NCBI GenBank assembly: GCA_963664035.2
Contig: OY760867.2
Coordinates: 1,488,001 to 1,552,000, forward strand
DNA from: G958296245 sp963664035
GTDB taxonomy: Bacteria; Chloroflexota; Dehalococcoidia; Lucifugimonadales; G958296245
DNA: 64,000 bases
Direction: 5' to 3'
The position numbers and the translations under genes were made by a program. Shown piece by piece: positions 34,973 through 43,670 of the stretch. The notes under the pieces were generated by a model. That model was not told where the DNA came from. It saw only the letters and a list, made by a program, of their open reading frames with translations, and ran no database searches. Within the stretch, counting starts at the first letter, position 1. Every line of letters begins with the position of its first letter.

Positions 34973-35809
34973 ATGAATGCCAGGAGTCAACACACCCGCG
35001 AATCTTCGACAGTAGAGGCCCTCGACCCCGGGGACCTCGTCGTAGAGCTCCGTAACGCGTCATTGGCCGAAAGAGCCCGCGTCGGCACGAAGTCCGCCAC
35101 CCTCGGGGAATTGATGCGGGTCGGCTTCGACGTCCCGGACGGTTTCGTACTGACGACCGAAGCGTTCCCCGGTAACGATCGGGTCGCCCCATCGTCAGAC
35201 GGATTGGCGCAACGACCCGTCCCGCCAGGGGTGATTGCCGCGTTGCGGTCTGCCCTCGTCGAGCTCGGCGGTGGTCCCGTTGCGGTACGTTCGTCAGCCG
35301 CCGACGAAGACCTTGACAACGCGTCCTTCGCTGGCGTCTACGAGACGGTGCTCGATGTCCGGGGCCTGGAGGCCGTGACCCAAGCTGTCCGGCAATGCTG
35401 GTCCTCCGCGTTCGGTCAACGGGCAACCGTCTACAGGGCTATGAAGGGCCTGACCTGCGCGCCTCGGATGGCAGTACTGGTGCAGCGCCTCGTCGCCGCC
35501 GAAGCGAGCGGCGTGGCTTTCACGGCGGATCCTCTGACCGGCGACACTTCGGTGACCCTGGTCAGCGCCGCCTCGGGCCTGGGCGACGCAGTCGTCTCGG
35601 GCCGGAAGACGCCGGACGAGTGGCGGGTCGCGGGGGACCGGGTGATGTGCGAGTCGTCATCCGAGGGAGTGCTGGATACGGCAGAGGTCCGACGGGTCGC
35701 GGAGCTTGCCGGACGGATCGCGGAGCGCCTCGGTTCCCCCCAGGACATCGAATGGGCATTCTCCGAAGGCCGCCTCTACCTTCTGCAGGCGCGGCCCATC
35801 ACGACGTAG
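34973..35809 (+). CDS. Stand-alone PEP/pyruvate-binding ATP-grasp domain (other half of split enzyme)
   Basis: The 278-residue protein corresponds to the N-terminal domain of PEP synthase, PPDK and rifampin phosphotransferase. VGTKSATLGELMRVGFDVPDGF opens the fold, AVRSSAADED is the nucleotide-binding loop, and SGVAFTADPLTGD and DIEWAFSEGRLYLLQARP close the active site. It ends exactly where the linker to the next domain would begin in the fused enzymes. The phosphohistidine half is the second gene of the operon, so a two-subunit phosphotransferase is the simplest reading. It is the last gene before a stem-loop. Confidence 0.85.
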   Translation: MNARSQHTRESSTVEALDPGDLVVELRNASLAERARVGTKSATLGELMRVGFDVPDGFVLTTEAFPGNDRVAPSSDGLAQRPVPPGVIAALRSALVELGGGPVAVRSSAADEDLDNASFAGVYETVLDVRGLEAVTQAVRQCWSSAFGQRATVYRAMKGLTCAPRMAVLVQRLVAAEASGVAFTADPLTGDTSVTLVSAASGLGDAVVSGRKTPDEWRVAGDRVMCESSSEGVLDTAEVRRVAELAGRIAERLGSPQDIEWAFSEGRLYLLQARPITT

Positions 35810-35823
35810 ACAAGTAGAAAGAT

Positions 35824-35848
35824 ACTCCCGCTGCCACAGGACGGGAGT
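35824..35848 (+). terminator. Stem-loop at the end of the lipid operon
   Basis: Perfect 7-bp arms ACTCCCG and CGGGAGT lie 15 bp after the last stop codon, followed by TTCTG. The T-run is short, so termination may be partial. Confidence 0.5.
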
Positions 35849-35914
35849 TCTGCGCCGGCTGCGGCACAGCCATTTGATGCGTCGAGACTCAATCGAACCT
35901 GAAGGAGAGGGAGG

Positions 35915-37564
35915 ATGAAAATGTTGAAGCCGATTGGTGTAGTTATGCTGGCCGCGCTTGCGGTACTCTACGCGGTCCTCGCCGCGTGTGGCGAGGACGC
36001 GCCCGCCAGAGACGAATGGGACCTAGCCCCGGACTCTTCCTGGCAAGAAGTCTTCGACGATCTCACCGCTTCGGAGCAAACGTGCGTTCGAAATGAGCTG
36101 GGCGAAGAGTTGCTGGCGTCCGTGTTGGAAAGACCCGTTCTCGATGACGACGGCGATACTGAGCAATGGCATGATTCTATGTTCATATGCCTCGGCGAGG
36201 AAGCGACCCTCGCCCTGTTCTTCCATCTGCTTATCCTGGAAGTAAGGTCCATTGATACGGAGGAGGCCAATAAGGAGGAAGCGGAAGCCTGCTTACGGAG
36301 TCTATGGGACGACGGGACCATCAGCGCCGCATTGTCGCCGGACGCCAGTCCAAGTGAAAATGAGGCTTTACGGTTATTGGCGTGTTTCGCGTCGTTAGTG
36401 CCTGTAAAGGAGCCGGGATTTGGTCCCGAGCCGCCGGATGGCTCCCTGCTCTGGCAATACGGCTCCGGCAGCACGAATTTGATGACGGTAGCTCCCAACG
36501 TGGTTGATGGAATTGTGTACGCTGGTAACTACGAGAACATGGTGTATGCCCTGAACACTCAGACCGGGGACGTCCTGTGGAGTTTCGAAGCCGAAGGTTA
36601 TCTGAACCCGCCTCCCACGGTGGCAGGAGGAGTGGCGTTCACCAAGGGTGAGCATATCTACGCTTTGGACGCATCTACCGGTGAGGTCCTATTGAGTGAA
36701 GAATCTCGCAGCGGCTCGTGGACCCTGGGAAGTGATGGAATGATCTACCGCATCTCCCGGATTGACGACGATGAGTCCAGTTTCAGCGCGGTGGACCCGA
36801 CATCCGGAGAGTCGCTGTGGACCACCGAAATGCCCAACTCGGAATGGCCTTCGATGTTCCCTCCTACGGCCGCGGGAAGCAACGTCTATGTGTCACGCGA
36901 CCTGGATCAAGTCCATGCCTTCGACGCAAGCTCCGGTGAGTTGCTTTGGACCTTCACCTCCGATGAGGGCGTGCAGCAGGCCCCTCCCACGATCCGAAAC
37001 GGAATGGTGTACCTGGTGTCTCAGGAAGGCACAGCCTACGCGCTGGATGAGTCCACCGGGGAGCAAATCTGGAATCGTAGATTGGACTCCCTTTGGTCCT
37101 TCCTGGTTTCCCCGGTCGTCGTGGATGGCGTGTGGTACATAGTGGCCTCCAACGCCCTACGCGCTCTTGACGCCGCCACCGGGCAGTCCCTCTGGTCGTT
37201 TGACGAAGTCGAAGGACAGCCCACCGTCTCGGACGGCATGGCGTTCGTGAGTGGGCTTCACGGAGCTTTCTATGCGCTGGATACAACAACCGGCGAGCCG
37301 GTATGGAGCATTGACGATGAGAAGGATTGGCAGCTGAACCAGGTTCTGGTAGTCGACGGAGTCCTGTATGCCAGCGACGTCCTATATGGCTACCTGCACA
37401 CCCGGGATGCCTTGACGGGGGAACCCATCTGGAGCGCCGGCATTGGTAATGCCGTTGGAGGTGACACTCCGCCCTATGCGGTTTCCGGAGGGGTGGTGTA
37501 CGCGGGCGGTCGAGACGCCAACGGCAACAGCGTCATATATGCCTACACAGCTTCTCGAGACTGA
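35915..37564 (+). CDS. PQQ-type beta-propeller lipoprotein
   Basis: The ATG at 35915 follows a purine-rich GGAGAGGGAGG. The signal peptide ends in VLAAC (cysteine 25). An acidic N-terminal domain of about 150 residues follows, then repeats of the type VYALNTQTGDVLWSFEAEG, IYALDASTGEVLLSEE and VHAFDASSGELLWTFTSDEG, which mark an eight-bladed PQQ/BamB-like propeller. The PQQ-binding enzyme residues are not evident, so a structural or binding role on the membrane outer face is more likely than dehydrogenase activity. Its leader peptide is closely similar in DNA to that of the next lipoprotein gene. Confidence 0.8.
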   Translation: MKMLKPIGVVMLAALAVLYAVLAACGEDAPARDEWDLAPDSSWQEVFDDLTASEQTCVRNELGEELLASVLERPVLDDDGDTEQWHDSMFICLGEEATLALFFHLLILEVRSIDTEEANKEEAEACLRSLWDDGTISAALSPDASPSENEALRLLACFASLVPVKEPGFGPEPPDGSLLWQYGSGSTNLMTVAPNVVDGIVYAGNYENMVYALNTQTGDVLWSFEAEGYLNPPPTVAGGVAFTKGEHIYALDASTGEVLLSEESRSGSWTLGSDGMIYRISRIDDDESSFSAVDPTSGESLWTTEMPNSEWPSMFPPTAAGSNVYVSRDLDQVHAFDASSGELLWTFTSDEGVQQAPPTIRNGMVYLVSQEGTAYALDESTGEQIWNRRLDSLWSFLVSPVVVDGVWYIVASNALRALDAATGQSLWSFDEVEGQPTVSDGMAFVSGLHGAFYALDTTTGEPVWSIDDEKDWQLNQVLVVDGVLYASDVLYGYLHTRDALTGEPIWSAGIGNAVGGDTPPYAVSGGVVYAGGRDANGNSVIYAYTASRD

Positions 37565-37631
37565 ACGGCGCGCGCCCGGAAGCCGTGCTCGATCCAATCG
37601 CGCTTCATCCGCCGCAGAGGGGACCAAGATA

Positions 37632-40118
37632 TTGAAGTCGGCAGTTATACTAGCCTCGGTTGCGATACTCCTTGCGGTCCTCGCCGCGTGCGGCGAGGAC
37701 TCGCCAACCAATACGCCGGTACCCGCGCCGACCAACACGCCCGCACCCACACCGACCAGCACGCCGACCCCAGAACCTACCGCGACGCCGACGCCGACTC
37801 CGACGCCCACTCCAACCAGCACGCCGACACCGACGCCTACCGCTACGCCGACACCGACGCCCACGGCAACGCCTACGCCTACACCCACTCCGACCAGCAC
37901 GCCGACCCCTGCACCTACTCCAACCAGCACGCCGACCCCAACGCCTACCGCAACACCGACTCCTGCGCCCACGGCAACGCCTACGCCCACCGCAACGCCG
38001 ACTCCTACGCCCACTCCGACCAGTACGCCGACCCCTACACCCACTCCAACCAGCACGCCGACCCCAACGCCTACCGCAACACCGACTCCTGCGCCCACGG
38101 CAACGCCTACGCCCACCGCAACGCCGACTCTTACGCCCACTCCGACCAGCACGCCGCCCCCTACACCCACTCCAACCAGCACGCCCACCCCTACACCCAC
38201 TCCGACCAGCACGCCGACGCCTACGCCCACTCCAACCAGCACGCCCACCCCAGAACCTACCGCAACGCCGACTCCTACGCCCACGGAAACGCCGACCCCT
38301 GCGCCCATGTCGCTGTTGCCACATCCTCCATCTTCCCTTGGCCTCAGCCCGTTCTACAAGAAGTACGTGGACGCCGGAGGGCTCCCAGTCGTTTCTTCCC
38401 TCAAAGTGCCGGACGAGGCCTTGCACCGCGCCGCAAGCACAATAGACGATATGCTTGCCAACCGGGCCGATATTCGGAACACCCTGGCAGGCCTGGGCAT
38501 CCGTATCGCCATCATGGCGGCCTCAGAGGTAACAACGGACATTCCTGAGCACAGCGACCTGTACGAGGCATTTCCAGGCACCGACTGGGACAAGCGAGCG
38601 CGAGGTTTGGGCGCAACGCTCTCTCGCCCCGCCACCAGCGGCGCCGAAGAGAACCTGCTCTGCTATGAAGACGATGTATATAGGAACGAAGACATCCTCG
38701 TGCATGAGTTCGCGCATACTGTCCTCCTGGGAATCACGCATCAGGAAGGGGGAGCGGAGTTTCTGGCACGGCTCAACGCTGCATACGGCAGCGCGATGGA
38801 CCTGGGCCTTTGGGCGAATACCTACGCGAGCACAAATGTCGACGAGTATTGGGCCGAGGCGGTCCAATCTTGGTTCGGATTGAACGACAGGTCCTGGCCG
38901 GCTAACGGAATCCACAACCAGATCGACACGCGCCACGAGCTGGAGGCATACGACCCGGCCTTGGCCAATTTGATTCGGGAGGTCTTTGGCGATACGACCA
39001 TCTCTTCCACGTGTCACGCCGTAGCAGCGTCGGTGGATGTTCGCGAGGAGCCGACGATTGAATTCGGTGGCGACGTGTCCCCTGCAAAGCAGGCCCAAAT
39101 ACGCGCCTGGTTCGCTGATCTTCGGAATTTCTTTGACGATTATGCTGCTGGCAAATCGGCGCCAGAGCCTCTTCTTGTAGTTTCTTATGATCAAGAGACG
39201 CTGCGGAGAAGATTCAAAGAGATAGAGGGTTACGAACATGCAGGTGCCATATGCGGAGTCCGTTCAGTTAGTCTTTATATTTCTCTGGAGCCGGTATGTG
39301 GCAGACCTGCTGTATTCGCACACGAATATTTTCATAGTCTGCAAGGAGCAATAGCGCCGGGCCACGTGCTGCCTTATTATGGCGAAGGATATTCTAACCA
39401 AGGTCCATGGTGGTTGACGGAAGGAGCAGCAGTATACAGTTCTCTGTTGTACACTGTCGCGAGTGGTATTGAGAGTCACCATGTCGAGCGCGACCGAATG
39501 ATAAGAAAAGCTTGGGAATCTACTCGCAGCCTAGTCGATCTGGAACTGGCAGCGAACTTCTTCGATGAATATCCGTTTGGTTCTTATGAAGTTGGATTTC
39601 TCGCGGTGGAGTGGCTTGCTCGACATTCGGGCGTCGCCTCGATCCTCCGCTATTACGAGCTACTGCCGCAACACGATACCTGGCAAGCAGCGTTCGAAAA
39701 CGCCTTCGGTATATCGGTAGGCGAATTCTATGAGTCCTTTGAAGAGTATCGCAGCGATGTGGCCCCGACCATAGGAAAATCCTTCAGAATCCAGGGACGA
39801 GTGGTTGGCCCTGATGACCAGCCGTTGGAGGGCATCGGTCTGTGGGCTTGGCAGGGAGATGTTAAGAACAGTGGGTCTGGCACTACGGGCCCGGATGGCA
39901 GCTTTGTCTTAGTCGTGCCGGATGGTTCATTCACCTTGGACGTTTACGCTGATTTTGCCGCTGGATGCACCTTCGTTGGCTGGTTAGGCCCCGGTGGATT
40001 CACTACGTCGCGTGAAGACGCGGTCCGTGTCGAGGTGAACGGAGCCGATGTAAGTGGTATAGTGATCAAACTCCCCAAGCAACTGCACCAACTTCCATTC
40101 ATCGAACACTGCTCGTAA
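37632..40118 (+). CDS. Lipoprotein with PT linker and two zinc-peptidase domains
   Basis: I chose the TTG at 37632 because it puts the lipobox VLAAC (cysteine 20) at the right distance and follows AGGGG by 9 bp. After a Pro-Thr tandem repeat (residues 30-226), a first gluzincin-like domain has HEFAH near residue 358 and the downstream acidic motif DEYWAEAVQSWF, similar to lethal-factor-like proteases. A second domain has HEYFH near residue 564 and WLTEGAAVY about 30 residues later. A C-terminal carboxypeptidase-regulatory-type beta domain (SFRIQGRVVGPDDQPLEGI) ends the protein. An extracellular, lipid-anchored protease is implied. Two independent HExxH sites in one chain are unusual. Confidence 0.75.
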   Translation: MKSAVILASVAILLAVLAACGEDSPTNTPVPAPTNTPAPTPTSTPTPEPTATPTPTPTPTPTSTPTPTPTATPTPTPTATPTPTPTPTSTPTPAPTPTSTPTPTPTATPTPAPTATPTPTATPTPTPTPTSTPTPTPTPTSTPTPTPTATPTPAPTATPTPTATPTLTPTPTSTPPPTPTPTSTPTPTPTPTSTPTPTPTPTSTPTPEPTATPTPTPTETPTPAPMSLLPHPPSSLGLSPFYKKYVDAGGLPVVSSLKVPDEALHRAASTIDDMLANRADIRNTLAGLGIRIAIMAASEVTTDIPEHSDLYEAFPGTDWDKRARGLGATLSRPATSGAEENLLCYEDDVYRNEDILVHEFAHTVLLGITHQEGGAEFLARLNAAYGSAMDLGLWANTYASTNVDEYWAEAVQSWFGLNDRSWPANGIHNQIDTRHELEAYDPALANLIREVFGDTTISSTCHAVAASVDVREEPTIEFGGDVSPAKQAQIRAWFADLRNFFDDYAAGKSAPEPLLVVSYDQETLRRRFKEIEGYEHAGAICGVRSVSLYISLEPVCGRPAVFAHEYFHSLQGAIAPGHVLPYYGEGYSNQGPWWLTEGAAVYSSLLYTVASGIESHHVERDRMIRKAWESTRSLVDLELAANFFDEYPFGSYEVGFLAVEWLARHSGVASILRYYELLPQHDTWQAAFENAFGISVGEFYESFEEYRSDVAPTIGKSFRIQGRVVGPDDQPLEGIGLWAWQGDVKNSGSGTTGPDGSFVLVVPDGSFTLDVYADFAAGCTFVGWLGPGGFTTSREDAVRVEVNGADVSGIVIKLPKQLHQLPFIEHCS
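37720..38310 (+). repeat. Pro-Thr-encoding tandem repeat
   Basis: About 590 bp of short repeats built from CCNAC(C/G) units encode PTPTPTSTPTPTPTATP-type sequence. Larger blocks recur: for example the stretch near 37935-38015 is repeated almost exactly near 38055-38135. It is likely variable in length between strains and prone to assembly collapse. Confidence 0.9.
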
Positions 40119-40138
40119 CCTATAGGGGCAGTTTCTCC

Positions 40139-41410
40139 ATGACCGCACTACCTCCGAGCCGGATGGCCTTCTGCATCGTCGCCCTTGCGTCGCTCCTGCT
40201 GCCGGCATGTACGCAGACTCCGGCGGAGCCGCCGTCGCCCGTCGCCGATCCCACCCCGACTGCTGCCCTGGCAGGCACGCCGGCGCTCCCGCTGGCCACA
40301 GTGGAGCCGTTGCCGGTAGAGGCCCTGCCCCTGGCCCCGGTGGAGTTGGAGCCTGCCTTCCCACGCATCGGGCTCGACAGGATGGTCCTGCTGACCCACG
40401 CGGGCGACGATTCCGGCAGGCTGTTCGTCGTGCTACAGCCCGGCCGCATCGTCGTCTTCGAGAACGACCCTGCCGTAGAGTCGCTCCAGGTCTTCCTCGA
40501 CATACGCGAACGGGTCAGCGACGCCGGGAACGAGGAGGGGCTGCTCGGGCTGGCGTTCGACCCCGCGTACGTGGAGAACGGCTACTTCTACGTCTACTAC
40601 TCCGCCGCGCGCCCGCGCAGGTCCGTCCTCTCGCGCTTCTCGGTCAGCCCCGGCGACCCCGACCAGGCGGACCCCGGCTCCGAGCTCGTCTTCATGGAGG
40701 TCAGGCAGCCCTACAGCAACCACAACGGCGGCCACCTCCTCTTCGGCCCCGACGGCATGCTCTACGTCGGCCTTGGCGACGGCGGCGCGGCCGGCGACCC
40801 GCGGAACAACGGGCAGGACACCTCCACCCTCCTCGGCAGCATCCTGCGCATCGACGTGAGCCGGCTCGACGACCTGGGTGCGTACGCCGTCCCGGAGGAC
40901 AACCCGTTCGCCGGCACAGGCGGGACCGCCCGCGGCGAGATATGGGCATACGGCCTGCGGAACCCCTGGCGCTTCAGCTTCGACCGGGAGACCGGCGACC
41001 TCTGGGCGGCCGACGTGGGACAGTTCCTCTACGAGGAGGTCGACGTCATCAGGCCCGGCCTCAACTACGGCTGGAACGTCATGGAGGGCGCCCACTGCTT
41101 CAGGCAGCGGGACTGCGACACCCAGGGTCTCGTGCTGCCGGTCGCCGAGTACGGCCGCGAGGGCGGCTGCTCCGTGACCGGCGGGCACGTCTACAGGGGC
41201 CGGCGCATCCCCGCGCTGTACGGCGCGTACCTGTACGGCGACTTCTGCAGCGGGAAGATATGGGCGCTCAGGTACGACGGCGAGGCCGTGACGGAGCATA
41301 TGGAGATCGCGGACACGGGCCTCTCCATCTCGTCGTTCGGCGAGGACCCGTCGGGTGAGGTCTACGTGCTGACGTTCGAAGGAGTAATATATCGTTTCGC
41401 GGCCCCATAG
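40139..41410 (+). CDS. PQQ-dependent sugar dehydrogenase-like lipoprotein
   Basis: The 423-residue protein has a lipobox LLPAC (cysteine 24). The soluble glucose/aldose dehydrogenase propeller follows: RIVVFENDPAVESL, NEEGLLGLAFDPAY, NHNGGHLLFGPDGMLYVGLGDGG, GEIWAYGLRNPWRFSFD and NYGWNVMEGAHCF. The last four are standard motifs of the GSDH/HHIP family, which binds PQQ and oxidises sugars in the periplasm. It lies 20 bp after the double-peptidase gene. Confidence 0.88.
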   Translation: MTALPPSRMAFCIVALASLLLPACTQTPAEPPSPVADPTPTAALAGTPALPLATVEPLPVEALPLAPVELEPAFPRIGLDRMVLLTHAGDDSGRLFVVLQPGRIVVFENDPAVESLQVFLDIRERVSDAGNEEGLLGLAFDPAYVENGYFYVYYSAARPRRSVLSRFSVSPGDPDQADPGSELVFMEVRQPYSNHNGGHLLFGPDGMLYVGLGDGGAAGDPRNNGQDTSTLLGSILRIDVSRLDDLGAYAVPEDNPFAGTGGTARGEIWAYGLRNPWRFSFDRETGDLWAADVGQFLYEEVDVIRPGLNYGWNVMEGAHCFRQRDCDTQGLVLPVAEYGREGGCSVTGGHVYRGRRIPALYGAYLYGDFCSGKIWALRYDGEAVTEHMEIADTGLSISSFGEDPSGEVYVLTFEGVIYRFAAP

Positions 41411-41442
41411 CTGGAGTAGTCCCCACATAAGGAGTTAGCCAA

Positions 41443-42420
41443 GTGTCCACCATGCCAGCGGCGGTGACGACGGCCCTGAAGCAGGTCGAGTGCCACGAGG
41501 CGCCCGTGCCCGATATGGAGGAGGGCTTCGCGCTCGTGCGCACGAAGCTCGCCTCGATCTGCGGCAGCGACCTACACATCGCCTACATGGGCTGGAACGT
41601 CCATGAGCTTCCGCTCCAGCCCGGCTACCCCGGCCACGAGGGCGTAGGCGAGGTCGTGGACGGCGGCGCGTCTGAGTACGAGCCGGGCGACGTCGTATTG
41701 ACCGCGCCCAACATCTGGAGCTCCCGCGTCTTCGCGGGCTACCAGCTCATCGACCCGAAGTTCCTCATCAAGCTGCCCGGCGATACGCCGCTGGAGCACC
41801 TGCTCATGGCCCAGCAGCTCGGCACCGTCGTCTTCGGGTGCAAGCTGCTGCCCCCGCTGCTGGGCAAGACGGTGGCGGTCATAGGGCAGGGGTCGGTCGG
41901 GCTGTTCCATGACTTCCTGCTGCGAAGGCTGGGAGCGCACCGGATCATCGCGATAGAGCCGATCCCCGGCCGCCTCGCCGCCGGCGTGGCGATGGGCGTC
42001 GACGACGCGGTCGACGTGACCGGCGACAGGGCCACCGAGGCCGTGCTAGACCTGACCGGCGGGCATGGCGCAGACGTGGTCGTAGAGGCGGTGGGCAGCC
42101 CCGAGACCCTGAACCAGTCGTTGCGGCTGGCCCGCGACCGGGGGCGCGTCGCCGTATTCGGCCTGCCCCCGAACATGGAGATGGTAGCCTTCGACTGGGA
42201 CACCTTCTTCCGCCGGCGGCTCACCATGCACGCCGTCCACGGCGGCCAGGACGTGCCCGGCCTCCCCGACTTCCGCCTCGCCGTAGACTACATCCGCAAC
42301 GGCGAGGTAGACGTTTCGCCCCTAGTCACCCACAAGTTCCCCATAACGCAGGTGGGCGAGGCCTTCGACCTCGCCCACTCCAAGGAGGACGGCGCCCTGA
42401 AAGTCTCCCTGACCTTCTAG
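41443..42420 (+). CDS. Medium-chain alcohol/polyol dehydrogenase lacking the structural zinc lobe
   Basis: The GTG at 41443 sits 8 bp after AAGGAG. The 325-residue product has the catalytic-zinc motif SICGSDLHI, YPGHEGVGEV and the Rossmann motif VIGQGSVGLF. The four-cysteine structural zinc segment found in the ADH at 2442 is missing, so this belongs to the shorter sorbitol/threonine-dehydrogenase-like or quinone-reductase-like side of the family. Substrate unknown. A remnant of a second copy lies downstream at 43671. Confidence 0.85.
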   Translation: MSTMPAAVTTALKQVECHEAPVPDMEEGFALVRTKLASICGSDLHIAYMGWNVHELPLQPGYPGHEGVGEVVDGGASEYEPGDVVLTAPNIWSSRVFAGYQLIDPKFLIKLPGDTPLEHLLMAQQLGTVVFGCKLLPPLLGKTVAVIGQGSVGLFHDFLLRRLGAHRIIAIEPIPGRLAAGVAMGVDDAVDVTGDRATEAVLDLTGGHGADVVVEAVGSPETLNQSLRLARDRGRVAVFGLPPNMEMVAFDWDTFFRRRLTMHAVHGGQDVPGLPDFRLAVDYIRNGEVDVSPLVTHKFPITQVGEAFDLAHSKEDGALKVSLTF

Positions 42421-42509
42421 CATGCCCGTCGCTCCATTCGTCCTAGCCGCACCGCCACCCACATCTGTCATGGATGGACAGAATCAAGTGCGCTAGACCC
42501 ATCGTGCTG

Positions 42510-42515
42510 TATACT
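42510..42515 (+). promoter_or_regulatory. Candidate -10 box of the RusA/HEPN cassette
   Basis: TATACT occurs about 60 bp upstream of the RusA-like start in the AT-richer gap after the dehydrogenase gene. No strong -35 hexamer accompanies it. Confidence 0.3.
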
Positions 42516-42575
42516 GACTTCAGGCAGCCCAATACGGGAAAGCTCCTATAGTAGGTGAGGCTGCCACGGATAGAT

Positions 42576-42983
42576 ATGCCAATACCGTTTGAATTCGTTA
42601 TAGACGGTCCTCCGGTGTCACAACAAGCTCGCCGAAGAAGCCTCGTAAGGCAGTGGACGAACGAGGTGCAGAGTGTTGCCGAGAAGAGTTGGGACACTGA
42701 GCCACCCTTCGTCGGGGAGGTCATGGTATCCATAACTTACTTTTTCGAGGGTGCCTCCCTGGATGTTGACAATGTGCCTAAACCCATCTTGGACGCACTG
42801 AAGGGACTGGTCTACACCGACGACGCTCAGATTACCGATTTGGTTTGCCGCAAGCGAGACAGGAATAGAGATCTGCAATTCGAGGACCCGTCATCTGTGT
42901 TGGTGGAAACGCTCGGACGTTCCGAGCAGTTTCTCCACATCACCGTGACCGATGCAATGAGCCTGGAGGTGCCATCTTGGTAA
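42576..42983 (+). CDS. RusA-family Holliday-junction resolvase-like nuclease
   Basis: From the ATG at 42576 (MPIPFEFVIDGPPVS) the protein has 135 residues; an ATG at 42555 is also in frame. The RusA signature is clear: LDVDNVPKPILDALKGLVY followed by TDDAQITDL, containing the metal-binding aspartates. Phage RusA resolves Holliday junctions. Free-standing copies often travel with phages or defence islands. The gene has lower GC than its neighbours and overlaps the next start by 7 bp. Confidence 0.82.
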   Translation: MPIPFEFVIDGPPVSQQARRRSLVRQWTNEVQSVAEKSWDTEPPFVGEVMVSITYFFEGASLDVDNVPKPILDALKGLVYTDDAQITDLVCRKRDRNRDLQFEDPSSVLVETLGRSEQFLHITVTDAMSLEVPSW

Positions 42984-43660
42984 GAGATGCAACTGACTCT
43001 GAATACCTTCTCACCCAAAAGGCGGCTGAAGAGTACCGCAGCAACGGCTACGAGGTAGAGCTAGCGGCTTCACTTGACTTCATGCCGGACTTCAGTGCCG
43101 ATCTGCTTGCTCGGAAGGGCGACGAGGTGAAGGTGATAGAAGTGAAGTCACGGCCGTCACTGGCTGCCGATCCTAAGGTAAGCGAGTTGGCGCGACTCAT
43201 TGAATCGAAGCCCGGATGGAGTTTCGAGTTGCTCTTGGTCGGTGAGCCGGAGAAGCTGGACTCGCCTGTTGGAGCACATTCCTTCGAGAGGGGGAAGATC
43301 GTGCAGAGGATCGAGCAGGCCGAGAAGTCTCTCGAAGCGGGCTTGCCGGAGGCCGCTTTCTTGCTCGCGTGGTCAGCCCTGGAAGCTGCTACCAGGGCCT
43401 TGATCGAGGCGCAGGGAGTATCGGACACGCGCGTCACCACACCACGCTTCGTCCTCGACCAGGCGGTCTTTCACGGTGTCATCTCAAGGGACCAGTACAG
43501 CGCGCTCGTTCGAATGTTGGAGTACCGGAACGCTATAGCCCACGGGTTCAGCATTGATGACTTCAACGACGACATGGTAACGGAACTCATCGATGCCATT
43601 AGACGCATCACGGCAGACGCGGCCTTGGACAGTGGCCACGATAACCCATCGGTTACCTAG
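42977..43660 (+). CDS. Predicted PD-(D/E)xK nuclease fused to HEPN domain
   Basis: The TTG at 42977 is 5-6 bp after GGAGGTG, which decides the start. Residues 10-95 form a restriction-endonuclease-like domain with DFMPDFSADLLARKG then VKVIEVKSRPS, giving the D-x(n)-ExK core. Residues 110-220 form an all-helical domain with ALEAATRALIEAQGV and the HEPN RNase motif YRNAIAHGF (RNxxxH). HEPN domains with this motif cut RNA in toxin-antitoxin and abortive-infection systems. Together with the coupled RusA-like nuclease this looks like a small defence or mobile-element module. Lower GC than the flanks. Confidence 0.75.
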   Translation: MVRDATDSEYLLTQKAAEEYRSNGYEVELAASLDFMPDFSADLLARKGDEVKVIEVKSRPSLAADPKVSELARLIESKPGWSFELLLVGEPEKLDSPVGAHSFERGKIVQRIEQAEKSLEAGLPEAAFLLAWSALEAATRALIEAQGVSDTRVTTPRFVLDQAVFHGVISRDQYSALVRMLEYRNAIAHGFSIDDFNDDMVTELIDAIRRITADAALDSGHDNPSVT

Positions 43661-43670
43661 AGGTAAACGG

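Noticed and set aside
37382..38308. Gly-Val repeat protein on the minus strand across the Pro-Thr repeat
   Set aside because: It is the complementary reading of the PT-encoding tandem repeat; repeat periodicity keeps all frames open.
37720..38310. CRISPR array
   Set aside because: The repeats are short, contiguous, in frame inside a lipoprotein gene, and there are no unique spacers.
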